This document shows positions 24,301 to 33,529 of a DNA stretch of 33,880 nucleotides, piece by piece. The notes under the pieces are model-generated. The model did no database searches. It was not told where the DNA came from and worked only from the letters and a program-made list of their open reading frames with translations. The stretch comes from Phaeoceros laevis (taxonomy: Eukaryota > Anthocerotophyta > Anthocerotopsida > Notothyladales). The position numbers and the translations under genes were made by a program. Location of the stretch: assembly GCA_049999765.1 (NCBI GenBank), contig JBNGIQ010009429.1:58197-92076 (forward strand). The letters run 5' to 3'. Numbering within the stretch: position 1 is the stretch's first letter; each line of letters opens with the position of its first letter.

Positions 24301-24571
24301 GCTGACCGGCAAGGGAGCAGGAGACATCATATCCGGTAACTCTGGAGCTGTTGATTTGCCCGACTGGGTGAGGCTGCTGGCCAACGAGGGCCGAGCTGTC
24401 GACTGCTACGACCCGGCTCTGGTAGGCGTCCACAGGGATCAGGAACCGCCCCCGGGTATGGATGAGATGTTGCAAATTTCTCTCAGCTGCATTTCTGCAC
24501 GGTCGACGAGGCCAAGCATCAAAGTGGTGTACGAGAAGCTGGCTGCTATCGTTCCCGTTGTCGCTGCCTAA
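21311..24571 (+). CDS. GHR1: LRR receptor-like pseudokinase, GHR1 type, intronless
   Basis: A 1086-residue single-exon receptor. Signal peptide about residues 1-31; LRRNT-like region with GCPLGWIGVTC; then about twenty plant-type LRRs (LxxLDLSxNxLSGxIP) to about residue 620; transmembrane helix about 645-667 (AGLIGGFTAAAVLLIAAALF); a juxtamembrane linker of over 100 residues; and a kinase-like domain from about 793. The ATP-binding Lys is kept (TVKWL, K826), but the catalytic HRD is HGN (923-925), DFG is DYS (944-946), and APE is changed to SSE. These substitutions and segments such as AGALGYRSSELA and VDLPDWVRLLANEGRA match GHR1, the Arabidopsis stomatal receptor shown to be a pseudokinase scaffold. 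It probably signals by recruiting partner kinases at the plasma membrane; a stomatal role here is not implied by sequence. Confidence 0.96.
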   Translation: MHFPPAWRKMQLLQGLIAIFAVAGLWSCAQADDDVSALLAFKSSMSDAQALETWSNGSLDNQGCPLGWIGVTCEGGRVVDVNLTGRNLQGEFPPGTLGKLTQLMSLDLSRNAFFGAIPDDLGEYIGVQAIDLSYNAFSGLIPGSLQGLQTLEKLSLAGNQLDGVIPEELTGLPQLQELDLSNNQLDGSIPPSINKLEKLVLLNLSSNGLSGSLPTSFLDFLYLKTLDLHGNRLNGSVDDSLLSLPAVEWIDMSSNMLSGRFPGKQNRLVFPDNLQHFNMSNNMFEGPLSSSYAVVVTTNLEVFDVSNNQLTEPLPTLELGSATILLFGNNRFSGEVPIKLYNQSPFLEDLDLSENLFTGTLGKVTSTTLKTLNISSNQLEGTLPQEFEGNCISVDLSRNQFSGGVSNLRKWGSTMETIHIGRNLLNGSLPDDAAAALSALKSLDISQNGLTGGIPPSFSNFSRLEYLDLSSNFLGGQIPAFLLNSSLIELTLANNLFSGELSIPDFGSASMSPNSSIRILNLSVNQVNGAIPPTIDYLSNLYSLDLSNNNLSGPIPSNMSNLRNLHDLDLSYNQLSGPIPDDLGMLLGLQVLNLSYNDLSGTVPLSLLRFPRSSFVGNPGLHLPSDPDRVSSGDHSKGSLSALEAGLIGGFTAAAVLLIAAALFIYYRRVSRSQVLHGRRRHIKPGIRTGAGQEHSGSQFGPESSAPGGIVKPKGILKSNSYRSSADSVDDGTSKTDGNGHQEAPAPMPYVQLQPQVQEESVQPEQPVVLRVCSPERLAGELFLLDTTLMFTAEELSRAPAEVLGRSSHGTSYKATLDSGHVLTVKWLREGLAKSRKKFIVEAKKFGNVKHQNVMTLRGYYWGPREHEKLLVSDFMPAGSLAGRLYERTGRRHAPLTWQQRHRIAVDIARGLSYLQVEHQWPHGNLKATNVLLDGPNLDGRLGDYSLHRLVTEAGTANTILNAGALGYRSSELASARKPKPSFEADVYALGVILMEVLTGKGAGDIISGNSGAVDLPDWVRLLANEGRAVDCYDPALVGVHRDQEPPPGMDEMLQISLSCISARSTRPSIKVVYEKLAAIVPVVAA

Positions 24572-25990
24572 ATTGAAACAAATGAGCAAGGATACGCTTC
24601 TAACAACCTAGGTTTGACCTCGGGCCCCCCCTCCGGGGCCTTGTGTAATATTGTAGAAGGGTAGGTAGCCATCCCATTCGGCAAATGCAGTGTTTGCAGT
24701 TTTGCACGCCTACGCCTCCCATCCAGAGGACAGACATTATCTTGTACCGTCGGTGAAGGTAGAGGAGAGGGGTCCACCGTGGATAGTGGAGCTGTTATAT
24801 AATGAATTCCAGCCGCCCCGTACCACGTGACCGGGGTCTCCACTAGCGCAAAGGCGTGAACCAGTGCATGATGGGCCCGGGAATATCCGGCCCACTTCAA
24901 CAGAACGGCGTGTAGCCCCGTAACGTTATACAAAGGTTGGGGGACAGCGAACAGGTCATGCGGACGGGCGCGACGACCGAGAAGGACACCAACCTGTTTT
25001 CAACCTGAAAACGGGAAGGGAGCCAACCGAAGCCACGGCGTGCGCCAGGGCGGGTTCCGCGCGTTGCTGCGCTTAGTAGTGTACTGTACTGGAGAGAGGC
25101 CGCACGCGCAAGTCGCAACAAACAAGCAACAAGCAAGCACCACCTCAGCTCGCACCAGTTCATTCCTTCATTCCTCCCAATTGGCTTCTTCTCGGAGTGC
25201 GGATCTCTTTTCCATTTCCTGTGTGCTCAGTGCGCTGATCAGGCGCATGAATTGGCGATTCCGCTGCGACTTGCAAGCTCTCAAGCAATCCGCAATCCGG
25301 CTCGTCTGCGCGGAGGGAGCGGGAGCATGGCCTGAAAATTGGTGCCTCAGCTCAGGGAGGATTTTTGCAATCCATTTGGAGCAGGTACCTTCTTCCAGCT
25401 GCCTCCGCCGCAATCCCGACAAGCCTGTGAGAGCCTGTGATGTTTCAAATTCTCATTATCAGTTGTTGCAAAGAGGATAGATAGCTGCTGCTGCTTGCGG
25501 ATCATTCTCTCAAGGTCTGGGAGGATGGTGGCGTGAGCTGGTGCTGTTCCCTTATACAAGCATTTTGTCACTGTAAAAAGTGATTTCATCTCTCTCAGTG
25601 TGAGGTCTGTGGCCTCTCTGTCGTACGCGCAACCTGGTTATAAAATCAGTTGTTGTGATGGGATGGAATCAGGAGCTTGTCCCCTCTCCAAGCACTTGCG
25701 ATCGGCTATGTCTGGAGATGCGGCCTGATTGTGGTGACCCAGGCCTGACTTCACCAGCGACGCTCGTCTTTTAAACCCCGGTGCGTTGCTTGCCAGCTTC
25801 TCTTTTCCTCCCTGCCTCTCCCTCCTTCCGTCCCGTCCCTTCCCCCTTCCCTTCCTACCTCCTCCCTCCCTCCCTCCCTCCCTCCCTATGCAGCAGGGCT
25901 CTCTGCAGGGGACACCAGATTCAGATTGCGATTTTGACTCACAGTTTCGGGCGTGGCAGATCCAATCTCGCAGAGCTACTACTACTACTC
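24572..25990. promoter_or_regulatory. Receptor 3' flank, bHLH promoter and 5' UTR
   Basis: A 1.4 kb gap. Near its left end a GC-rich inverted repeat (GGCCCC and GGGGCC, 24623-24640) lies just after the receptor stop codon, probably in its 3' UTR. A TATATAA-like stretch is at about 24794-24802. The right end is a long pyrimidine-rich tract and an upstream ORF preceding the bHLH start. Short open frames in between match nothing I recognise. Confidence 0.5.
25795..25887 (+). repeat. Pyrimidine-rich tract with (CCCT)n microsatellite
   Basis: Almost uninterrupted C and T on the plus strand, ending in repeated CCCT units at about 25861-25887. CT-rich tracts are common near plant transcription starts and in 5' leaders, and this one lies about 100-200 bases before the bHLH ATG. 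Confidence 0.85.
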
Positions 25991-26061
25991 ATGGGCGCAA
26001 TTGGCACGCCCGGAATGGCTGGCATGATGCACCAGCCACAGCATCAGGCGCTCCACGTTGA
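25888..26061 (+). promoter_or_regulatory. Upstream ORF overlapping the bHLH start
   Basis: An ATG at 25888 opens a 57-codon frame that runs past the main ATG at 25991 and ends at TGA 26059-26061 in another frame. If the transcript starts upstream of 25888, ribosomes using this ATG would miss the main start, which would lower translation of the factor. It depends on where transcription begins. Confidence 0.5.
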
Positions 26062-28452
26062 CCAGATGGAGCAGCATCCTGCCGCCATGGAGCAGTTTCT
26101 GGATCACATGTTCTCCTTCCCCCCTTGGCCCGAGATGAGCACCGGGCGCTCCAGTTCCCCCTGGGAGTACAATGGCGCAGGCTCGGCCATCGGGCTAGAA
26201 TCCGGCTCCATGGCATCTCTCAACACCGCGCAGAAGCTCTTCAAGCTATCCCAGACTCCTGCGGCGGGAGCCATGGCTGTGTCCCGGCCTCAAGGAGACG
26301 GCCAAGATGGCGCTCACCTTACGGCGAGGGACAATCTGCAATACGCCACACAACCGGATGACGGCCTGTTGGGGTCTCGCCTTCCGCAGCTTCAAGCGCT
26401 TCATGATCGGAGTCCAGGTATGCGTTTACAAACATCGTTTCATTTGCTTCCCTACCTTTCGAAGGCGAGGCAAGAAGAGCTGGTGGTCTCGTCGAGACCT
26501 AGAGCGTCTGTGGCTGCCTGCCTGGTGCTGCTTGTCATCCTTCTTATAGCTCACATGCTCCGCACCTTGGCGCATTGTGGTAGGCTTGGGATCAGCTGCA
26601 GCTATGCTGTCCCCCTCGGTTGGGAGTAGCGAAAGCGAAGGTTCACCGGGCCTGCAAGGTGGTGGTCGGGACCAGTCCCCACCTGCTATAGCTCCGCCCA
26701 CTTGGAGGCAGCCCTACGTTGTGGGAGGTGGTGGAGTCCCTTCTGTCCCCATGAACTTGGGTCAAACCAACGGGGATGCAGGAAACGCGGACGCCTTTCT
26801 TGGAAAGAGAGGCCGGGATGAGGCAGACATCTCTAGGGACAGCCGCTCTGTCACTACCACCGTAAGCTACTGACTCGCTCTCCGCTTTGTCTGCTAGAGT
26901 GAGATCGCTACGCGTCTGTCGTTGCGACATGTGCCCCGCGGGTCGAGCGGAGCAGTATCGTGTTGTTTTTTGCACCTCCGCCAAACCCGATGTTGTTGGC
27001 GCACCTGTGCAGGGGCTAGAGGCGTCGTTTCCCGCTTATGGAGTGCAGTTAGGACAGGCATCGCTGGTCAGGACCGGGCAACAGACGCATCAGCAGGTTA
27101 GGTGCCGTGATCCAAATGTGCGAGCCATTCTTGCACGGCCTTGGTGCTCCATGAGTAGGGACGGAATCCGTCGAGCGTACTTCTAACAGCTGTTGTGCCC
27201 TTTCCGCAGGCGACCCCTCCATCCCAAGGAATTTCATCAGTTCCAGCAGTAGGACAAGCTTACGGGGCGCAACCTGCCTCCGCCTTGCAGCAGCACCAAG
27301 GACAGACTCAAGGTGTCCCAGCTGTTGCAAAACCACGAGTTCGTGCTCGCCGTGGGCAAGCCACGGATCCACACAGTATCGCCGAGCGGGTATGCGACTG
27401 TCCCCGCTTCCTCCACGGCTTAAAGAATGCGCTTCTGAGACCTTGGGATGCATTGAGCAATGCTTGTGATATGGGTGCCTGAGATTTTGACCCGTTTCTG
27501 TCCAGCTGCGAAGAGAAAGGATAGCAGAAAGGATGAAATCCCTACAAGAGTTGGTACCCAACGCGAACAAGGTACGCCTGCTTAGACTCCAGCACTAGTA
27601 TCATCGAGCGTACAGTGCCCTATACCGAAGTACGGAGTGTGCGAGTGGGTTTACAAACTTCTTGGTCATGTGTTTCCAAGAAAGTGCCCGTTTCTGACTC
27701 GAGAAAGTTAGGTTCAGTGGTTTTGATGTGTGAAGATTGAACGCCTCAGAAAGATGACCACTGGGTGTCACTTGTGCAGACTGATAAGGCTTCTATGCTA
27801 GATGAGATCATCGACTATGTCAAATTTCTTCAGCTTCAAGTCAAGGTAGGGAGCACGGTGTTTGGTGCCTTCTATGCTGTGGGCCTTAACCGTTCAGTAT
27901 TTGACAGGCTTCTTCTGCAGGTATTGAGCATGAGTAGGCTTGGTGGACCTGGCGCTGTTTCTCCACTGGTTTCGGACATTCAACCAGAGGTAGTGGCACT
28001 TGCACAGATTTGCTATGGCTGGTTGTAACTCCATGCAGCTAGGACTAAGCCTGCTGTTTTTGCTGCGTCATCAGAGCGCCAGTAGTTTGACAACAGCGAG
28101 TATAGGGCGAAATACAGGCGGTACTGGTCCTCCAGATGGACTCGCATTGACAGAACGGCAAGTAGCACGTCTCATGGAAGACGACATGGGTTCGGCCATG
28201 CAGTATCTGCAGAGCAAGGGGCTTTGTTTGATGCCCATCTCCCTCGCCAGTGCCATCTCAAGTAATGGTCAGAGGCCGCAGACAGTAGGTACCACGGGAC
28301 TAGTGAGCAGCTCCAGCGAGAGGCAGCGGTCTGAACAGTCTGTAGTTGTGAGTAGCGGAGGTGTGGCCGCAGCTGACAAGGCACGAGCAACTAAGGATAG
28401 TAGGGAGGCTGGCGTAGAGAGTATAACAAACATGGGGTCAGCTGAGTGCTGA
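25991..28452 (+). CDS. bHLH transcription factor, LRL/UNE12-type (subfamilies XI/VII-like)
   Basis: Nuclear DNA-binding regulator; relatives include LOTUS RHL1-LIKE proteins controlling root hair or rhizoid growth and the UNE12 group. Exons: 25991-26417, 26584-26861, 27013-27096, 27210-27389, 27506-27571, 27780-27845, 27921-27989, 28075-28452, in frame for 515 residues. The N-terminal motif [17 protein letters not shown] is typical of this clade. The basic region [18 protein letters not shown] carries the H-x3-E-x3-R pattern for E-box binding; helix-loop-helix follows as [20 protein letters not shown] and [20 protein letters not shown] at about residues 311-368. The C-terminal clade motif [20 protein letters not shown] then PISLASAIS is intact. 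Intron positions within the bHLH (after IAER, after NANK, after LQVK) are those usual in plants. A pyrimidine tract and overlapping uORF precede it. Confidence 0.95.
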
Positions 28453-29998
28453 TCCTGTCCAAGTTCTAGGTCATGTTGGTTCTTCTGAAAAGGGTGGCAG
28501 TGGCCAGATCATATGTGCGGACCGGGAAAAGGTAAGCTGCATGGATGCTGAATGTCTTTTTCACTTTAGCATGGAAGTTTTGCAACCTTGTGACGTTACC
28601 TTGCTTCGCTTGTGATCTGAATATGTGATGACTGCTGACAGGCAGCTTGACAAATTTTCTGAACTGTCGGGTGGGCTTCAGTTGCGACGACCTTAGTTTG
28701 GAGCTCCCGGCGCAGGAATGTGAGTACCCGTGTCGATGTTCCATCTATTAGGGGTTTGATGTAAGAACTGTCTGAGGCTGAAGAAAGGGTGGCTTTGCAA
28801 TTGCAGGAAGTGCTTGAAGTTACGAACGTTTTCACAGCTCAGACAAGCTTACCCCTGATTGGGTTCAGCTTCACCCTAGTTACCCAAGAAATAAGTGACC
28901 CTCCTATTGGAAGGCCACGAGTCCACGCGGTATGTTACCACCAACGGCTTGGTTGCACAGGCGGCAGTGCTGGAGATTTATATGTTACCCAGCGAAGGAG
29001 TGCATACTTACGCACAGGTACCTCTATGTATCAGTAAGACAATAAATGAGCTGTGCACTAGCAGAACAAGTGCCATATAACCCATGTAGTCTGTTGATCT
29101 CAGACGTTGTCGCAGTCGGATGGGTAAGGTCAAACTGAGATACCCGTCTGGCAGTGAATTAAGTAAAGTCCGAGTCCTCACATATTGTCGCACACAAAAC
29201 TTTCGGCTATTTTTTGGTGGTCTTCCAGATTTGCAAGGTGCAAGTTCATGGTGGCATAGGGCAAAAGGGTTTTCTAGTAAAACGAAGAAAAAAGAAGGGC
29301 GAATGGGCCAGAATCCACATCAAATTTCACATAGACGAGAGATTTTCAGACAGCAGGCCAGCTGCATACTTCCGTGGTCAGTAAAAGCTGGTTCGCAACC
29401 ATATCTCACTCTGGGCTCAACTCAGGGGACCTTCCATCTTCATCACAGGCAAAGGGGAAAGAACGTGGAATTACCTCAACAGTCCTTAACTAGTTTGGCT
29501 GGCCAGATATCATCTAACCGCAACACATTCTTGGACAAAGCTCTGCTTTATTAGTTTGAGACGCCAGAGACAAGTGAAGCTGATGTAAGGGAGGCAGCAG
29601 GAAAGAGCTTGGCACGTTCTGCCCTGCAGCAATTGTTCAGCACCACTTCTGACAAGCTTAGATCAGAACAGACAGTAACATGCCATCTCGCTGACTGCTG
29701 AGTAAAATCACCGACAACTTCTTGCTCTAGAAGAACTTTGCTGTCACAAACTTACACTAGCTTGAGGTCAAAGAATAGGAAAACCCGGTGCAAATACATG
29801 CAGCCGAGTACACTACTCCCCGAGCCCTACTAGGACAGCAAACTAAAAGCTCCAATAATCCTTTTATGCGGCAAAAAGCTTGCCGAATTCGCAACAACCT
29901 TACGTGCACCTGTAACTCAGGAGCTACCAGATACTCCATCTTCGCAAACAAATGTGTCCAAGTCTCTTGCCCTGGTGCTGAGCTTGGACATCAAATCC
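28453..29998. other. Intergenic between convergent bHLH and ATP8 genes; nothing recognised
   Basis: A 1.5 kb stretch where two genes end towards each other, so a promoter is not required here. Open frames such as 28789-29037 and 29120-29554 (+) have no family resemblance, odd composition and no matching splice structure. It may be 3' UTR sequence, a non-coding transcript or degenerate DNA. Confidence 0.5.
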
Positions 29999-30688
29999 TC
30001 ACACCCTCCTGCCCTTTTTCCCCTTACCACCAAGAATGCTTCTCTGTGCACGCAGAATATAAGCCTTGGGGTGAGCAGCAGGTTGCAGGTCAGCCAGTGC
30101 CGCTGCGTGCAGAGTGGAAGGGCTGATAGCATCCACAGCTTTTGCCTTGATAACCTGCGACAATGTAACTTCTCCCAAGGACGCCAGGTAGGTCCTGTTG
30201 ACACCTTCCAACTGACCTGCCTGCAGGGTCTTGACCACATCAGTACACCACTTGGACGCCCCATTCACGCTGTTGTAGAGATACTCAACGCTTGCCTTGG
30301 TCGCCTCATTGAGAGCCCCTACATCAGCATCCGGATATGCCTTCCCCCCGCCTGAGGCCGCTTTGGTCTCTTCCATCAAAATTCTCCGAGTTTTCAGGAT
30401 TTTGGCTAACGCAGGCAAACCGTTGTTGAACATAATGATGTAGTAGCCAAAGAAGAAGATAACCAGCCATGTGTACTGAGACATGTAGGTGAACATATCA
30501 AGCTGAGGCATTCCAGATCCAGCACGGGTTCCTCCGACAGCAAACGGTGCCAGCTTCACCGGTGCAGCAGCCGGGCGCCACATTCCAGCAGGAGACATCA
30601 CATGGTTCTGAGAAGTCCCCCTTGTTGCAGCGATAATAGCGGTCACAGATCGCTCAGGCCGCAGCCTACGGGCAATTGTGCTCATCAT
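29999..30688 (-). CDS. ATP8: Nucleus-encoded mitochondrial ATP synthase subunit 8 (orfB/ymf19 homologue)
   Basis: Subunit 8 is a small membrane protein of the F1Fo ATP synthase stator, in plants normally encoded by mitochondrial atp8 (orfB, ymf19). Here a 229-residue intronless frame has two parts. Residues 1-59 are rich in Arg, Ala, Ser and Thr and nearly free of acid (MMSTIARRLRPERSVTAIIA), a typical mitochondrial presequence. From residue 60, MPQLDMFTYMSQYTWLVIFF begins exactly as plant ATP8 does (MPQLDxFTYxxQ), followed by one transmembrane helix, ALAKILKTRR, then VEYLYNSVNGASKWC and LEGVNRTYLASLGEV, matching the family's C-terminal half (YMYSS...SQWC). The mature part is about 170 residues, the plant ATP8 length. 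Start at the ATG pair 30688/30685; no earlier ATG in frame. A nearby telo-box fits expression as a housekeeping nuclear gene. Confidence 0.9.
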   Translation of the reverse strand: MMSTIARRLRPERSVTAIIAATRGTSQNHVMSPAGMWRPAAAPVKLAPFAVGGTRAGSGMPQLDMFTYMSQYTWLVIFFFGYYIIMFNNGLPALAKILKTRRILMEETKAASGGGKAYPDADVGALNEATKASVEYLYNSVNGASKWCTDVVKTLQAGQLEGVNRTYLASLGEVTLSQVIKAKAVDAISPSTLHAAALADLQPAAHPKAYILRAQRSILGGKGKKGRRV

Positions 30689-31249
30689 CTTGACGCCCGG
30701 TGTGAATCCCGATCCGCCGGCTAACCAGACCGAGAGAAGCAAGCAGGCCACGAGCTCAACTGAATCCAAGTTCGAGGTGTGCGAGGTGCTTTGAAACCCT
30801 AGACCTTTAGTTTTCAACTTTTCATTTGTGCATTTTCACATTAGTCAGATCTAGAGCTATTAGACGACAGCTCGCGTGCGCTTTCACTAGTCTATTCCGT
30901 CAAAGCTTCCACGAGTAGTCTAGCTGTCTAGCTAGTAGCTGTGAGATAGTCGACTAGTGATCCCGGGTCTGTTGCGCACGGTGCCTGCAATTCGAGTTTT
31001 CAAGGAAGAAAAAAGAGCAAATCTCCAACGTGCTTGAAGGTCCGAAGCTTAGTTGCAGCCTACGGCGAAACGTACGTACTTTTCGCCACGTACCGACTCC
31101 GAAGACTTCAAGGATTTTCTGTTTCGAGCCTGAGGACCAATGACAACGGGCATGGTTCACCTTCATGAATTTCTTTCAAGCAAGGGGGAGAAGTAGCACC
31201 AAGCCACTTGCAAATGTCATCCTGTCATCTACTGCTACTGCTGGTACTG
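30689..31249. other. ATP8 promoter and phytocyanin-like 3' flank
   Basis: No gene recognised. It contains a telo-box-like element at 30794-30802 and a cluster of short CTAG/AGCT palindromic words at about 30915-30960. Confidence 0.5.
30794..30802 (+). promoter_or_regulatory. Telo-box-like element (AAACCCTAG)
   Basis: AAACCCTA is a plant promoter element common in genes for ribosomal and mitochondrial proteins. This copy lies about 110 bases upstream of the ATP8 ATG, on the strand opposite to the gene; the element can work in both orientations. Confidence 0.4.
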
Positions 31250-31258
31250 CTACTGGTA
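31229..31258. repeat. Imperfect CTACTG/GGTACTG microsatellite
   Basis: A short run of CTACTG- and GGTACTG-type words covers the last codons and stop of the phytocyanin-like gene. Confidence 0.6.
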
Positions 31259-32303
31259 CAATTGGACTGGAACCTGTGAAGTCTGCCACATTGAAGCCTG
31301 CCCTGAATTGACATAGGCAGCCGCCAATTGATCTATATCTTGTCCGCCAACTCCAGCATGAGTAGGATTTTGGTGCAGATGTGCGGGACTCTGCAGATGG
31401 GGACTCGGGCTTGGATGATGCATTTGAAAGGGTCTTCTCTCACGGTAGCACATCTTCCGGAAATGATATAGGAGGCTGGCAATCGTCCCAACCCCAACCA
31501 CACCTCCCGTAGTGCCCCCAATGACTGTCAACAACCAAATCACCAGCAGTTACACATATGTTCGACAAGTCTTTCCACTCTGCAGGCGGTTTTCAGAAGC
31601 AGGCCTATAGGCGAGGAAGCAGGCCTACAAGCTAGGAAACGTACCTGCAGGTAAGTGGGAACCACTGCCGCTGGATGGCTGCTGCTGGCGAGTGTCGTCT
31701 GGAGGCACAACATAAGGGACATCGACCCCGGGTGTTCTCTGTTTAGGAGATGGCGGCGGTATCACGAAAGCTGGAGGAGGGGGACTTCTTGGGGATGTCG
31801 CATTTGTGACGATGGCCTGAAAATGCATTCCAAGAAAGCAGTGCACACCAGCACCGTCCCCGTTGGTACTGAAATAGTATGTTGTGGCTGCGTTGAGAGT
31901 AACCACAGTGTTGCCTGTGCTGCCAAGTATGGTAGAATCGGAAAAGTCGCAGTTCTGCAAAGCAGTTGCACTTGGAACAGACCTGACATCGAAGTAAGTA
32001 CTGTCATACACAAACCCTGCAGAAAGAAACTCGTTTGTGAATATAGGTCATGATCAGGCATCGCCACATTTCCAAGGCCAACCTGGACAGAGTCCAAGAC
32101 CAGGATCACATCCCTAGAGACTCACCGATGGAGTCACCTACTTGAAACTGCACGCCGTTTGCCCATGCCTGATAGTAGGATGGATCAGTCCTATCAGCCC
32201 ACTGCCCGTCTCCTCCAACACCAAACTCTGTGGCCTGGCATGGCTGCCAAAGGACGAAAGCCATGAATGCAATCCCAAGAGACTGCATCAGTAACCTGCA
32301 CAT
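31250..32303 (-). CDS. Phytocyanin/early-nodulin-like protein with transmembrane anchor and cytosolic tail
   Basis: Secreted-side plant cupredoxin-fold protein. Exons 32303-32126, 32016-31645, 31524-31250, in frame, 274 residues. Signal peptide about 1-24 (ending QPCQA); phytocyanin domain begins TEFGVGGDGQWADR and continues QAWANGVQFQVGDSIGFVY; the two structural Cys are in LQNCDF and GVHCFLGM. The first copper His is replaced (DSTYFDV instead of the usual HxV) and the ligand Cys in the YF-C region is absent (YYFSTNGDG), so copper binding is unlikely, as in early-nodulin-like proteins. A Pro-rich spacer (about 115-180) follows. Instead of ending in a GPI signal, the last exon gives a Gly-rich membrane helix (VIGGTTGGVVGVGTIASLL), basic stop-transfer residues and a ~70-residue His- and Gln-rich tail. 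Intron 1 sits at the conserved phytocyanin position near VGDSI. Confidence 0.9.
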
Positions 32304-33400
32304 GATGGTTCCTCACACCTGTAGTTCCTCAACCTAGCTAGAACTGGGTATGCTGGATAAAGGCTGCCCTCCTCCCTTTCCAAGGACGCTGGCTACAGTC
32401 GTCACTTTGCGAAAGTCTTCAAACAGGAGGATATGGCATTGTCGAGATGCACATGAGTGGTGTCCCTTAGCACCTGAGCTCCCGACCCGTTTTCCCATAG
32501 CCGATAGAGGTACCGCCTCCACAGGTACAGCCTCCCTAGGTACAGCCCCCGGAAAAGCTTTCGTGCAGCGGGCCTCCTGCCGGCTGCAGCGGGTGATGCA
32601 TATGCAGGCCCCAAGCGTTTCTGAGTCTCCTCCCAAAGACACTTGAGTTCATGCCATCAACATCAGCCAAGGCCACGAACTCATTTGCGAGTACATGGTA
32701 TGCGGCATGCACACATGCATGCCATGTGGTGGGATCCTCTGCTCTTGGCCACTTTTACTTGAAACGCAAGAGGTAAGAAACGGGTGGCCAGGTGTGGGGC
32801 CCGCCCCGGCCTCAGGCCCCATGCCATGACCCTCCATGCTCGCCACCCGCTCTCTTTGCCACCTCCCTCTACCGTACGCGTAGATTTTGCAATATAGGGG
32901 CGACCTGCAACCCACTAGAGAGAAGTTAGGATTTCTTTTGGCACACGCTCCGAAGCTTGAGGGTGCCGGGCTATATATGGCCGGCACAAACTTCGTTGTG
33001 TCCTAAAATTGCACCTCCATCACTCGTGTTAAGCTTGTCAATATTGACGTTAACACGTTACAATAGGCTGTTCGAAACCTAACTCAGGCTCGGGCTATGA
33101 TGCCACTCCACCCTAGTTTCGTAAATTTTTACGAACTAGGATGGGAGGGCAGTCGCAAGTTTGGTGTAGGTGGTGGTTAGGTTAGGTTGTACTGGCGTTC
33201 GGGGTGTAAGTGAATTTAATGCGTAGATTTACGGGGTGCGACGTATGCACATTCTACAGCGACATGGTAGCTCGAGAGGAACCAAGTAGAGACTGGTAGG
33301 CACGAGTGCATTTTCCCACCGTGACTATTCTCAATAGACTTCGAGACCTGTATAGTTTGCCATAAGCAAACGTGACCAGCAGTCCTACCTCTTACTGCAG
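32304..33400. other. Phytocyanin-like promoter side; no gene recognised
   Basis: About 1.1 kb without a supportable gene. A TATATA word lies at 32972-32977 inside an imperfect GCCGG/CCGGC inverted repeat, too far from the phytocyanin ATG to assign with confidence. A hairpin lies at 33112-33140. Confidence 0.45.
33112..33140. repeat. AT-rich inverted repeat (hairpin)
   Basis: CCTAGTTTCGTAAA is followed almost at once by TTTACGAACTAGG, its reverse complement with one base missing. Flanking CTCCACC and GGGAG extend the symmetry loosely. Could be a remnant of a small inverted-repeat element. Confidence 0.75.
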
Positions 33401-33529
33401 TGTCCTAACACAATACTTGCCTGAATAATGTCTTTCACATGCTATACGTCATGTTTCATAACAATTGCAGGTGGATGGGGAGCATGTTCCCAGCCAGGGG
33501 AGCAAGTTTCTGTATCAATACTCACATTG

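Noticed and set aside
25040-25480. 146-codon open frame on the plus strand
   Set aside because: No family resemblance; lies in the bHLH upstream region with random-looking composition.
25781-25990. Upstream extension of the bHLH reading frame
   Set aside because: The frame is open but begins without ATG and translates the pyrimidine tract into Pro/Ser/Leu low complexity; the first in-frame ATG is 25991.
29120-29554. 144-codon open frame on the plus strand
   Set aside because: No family match and composition like non-coding DNA; no splice partners.
30689-30817. N-terminal extension of the ATP8 frame
   Set aside because: Open but lacking an ATG; the first ATG pair at 30688 starts a good presequence.
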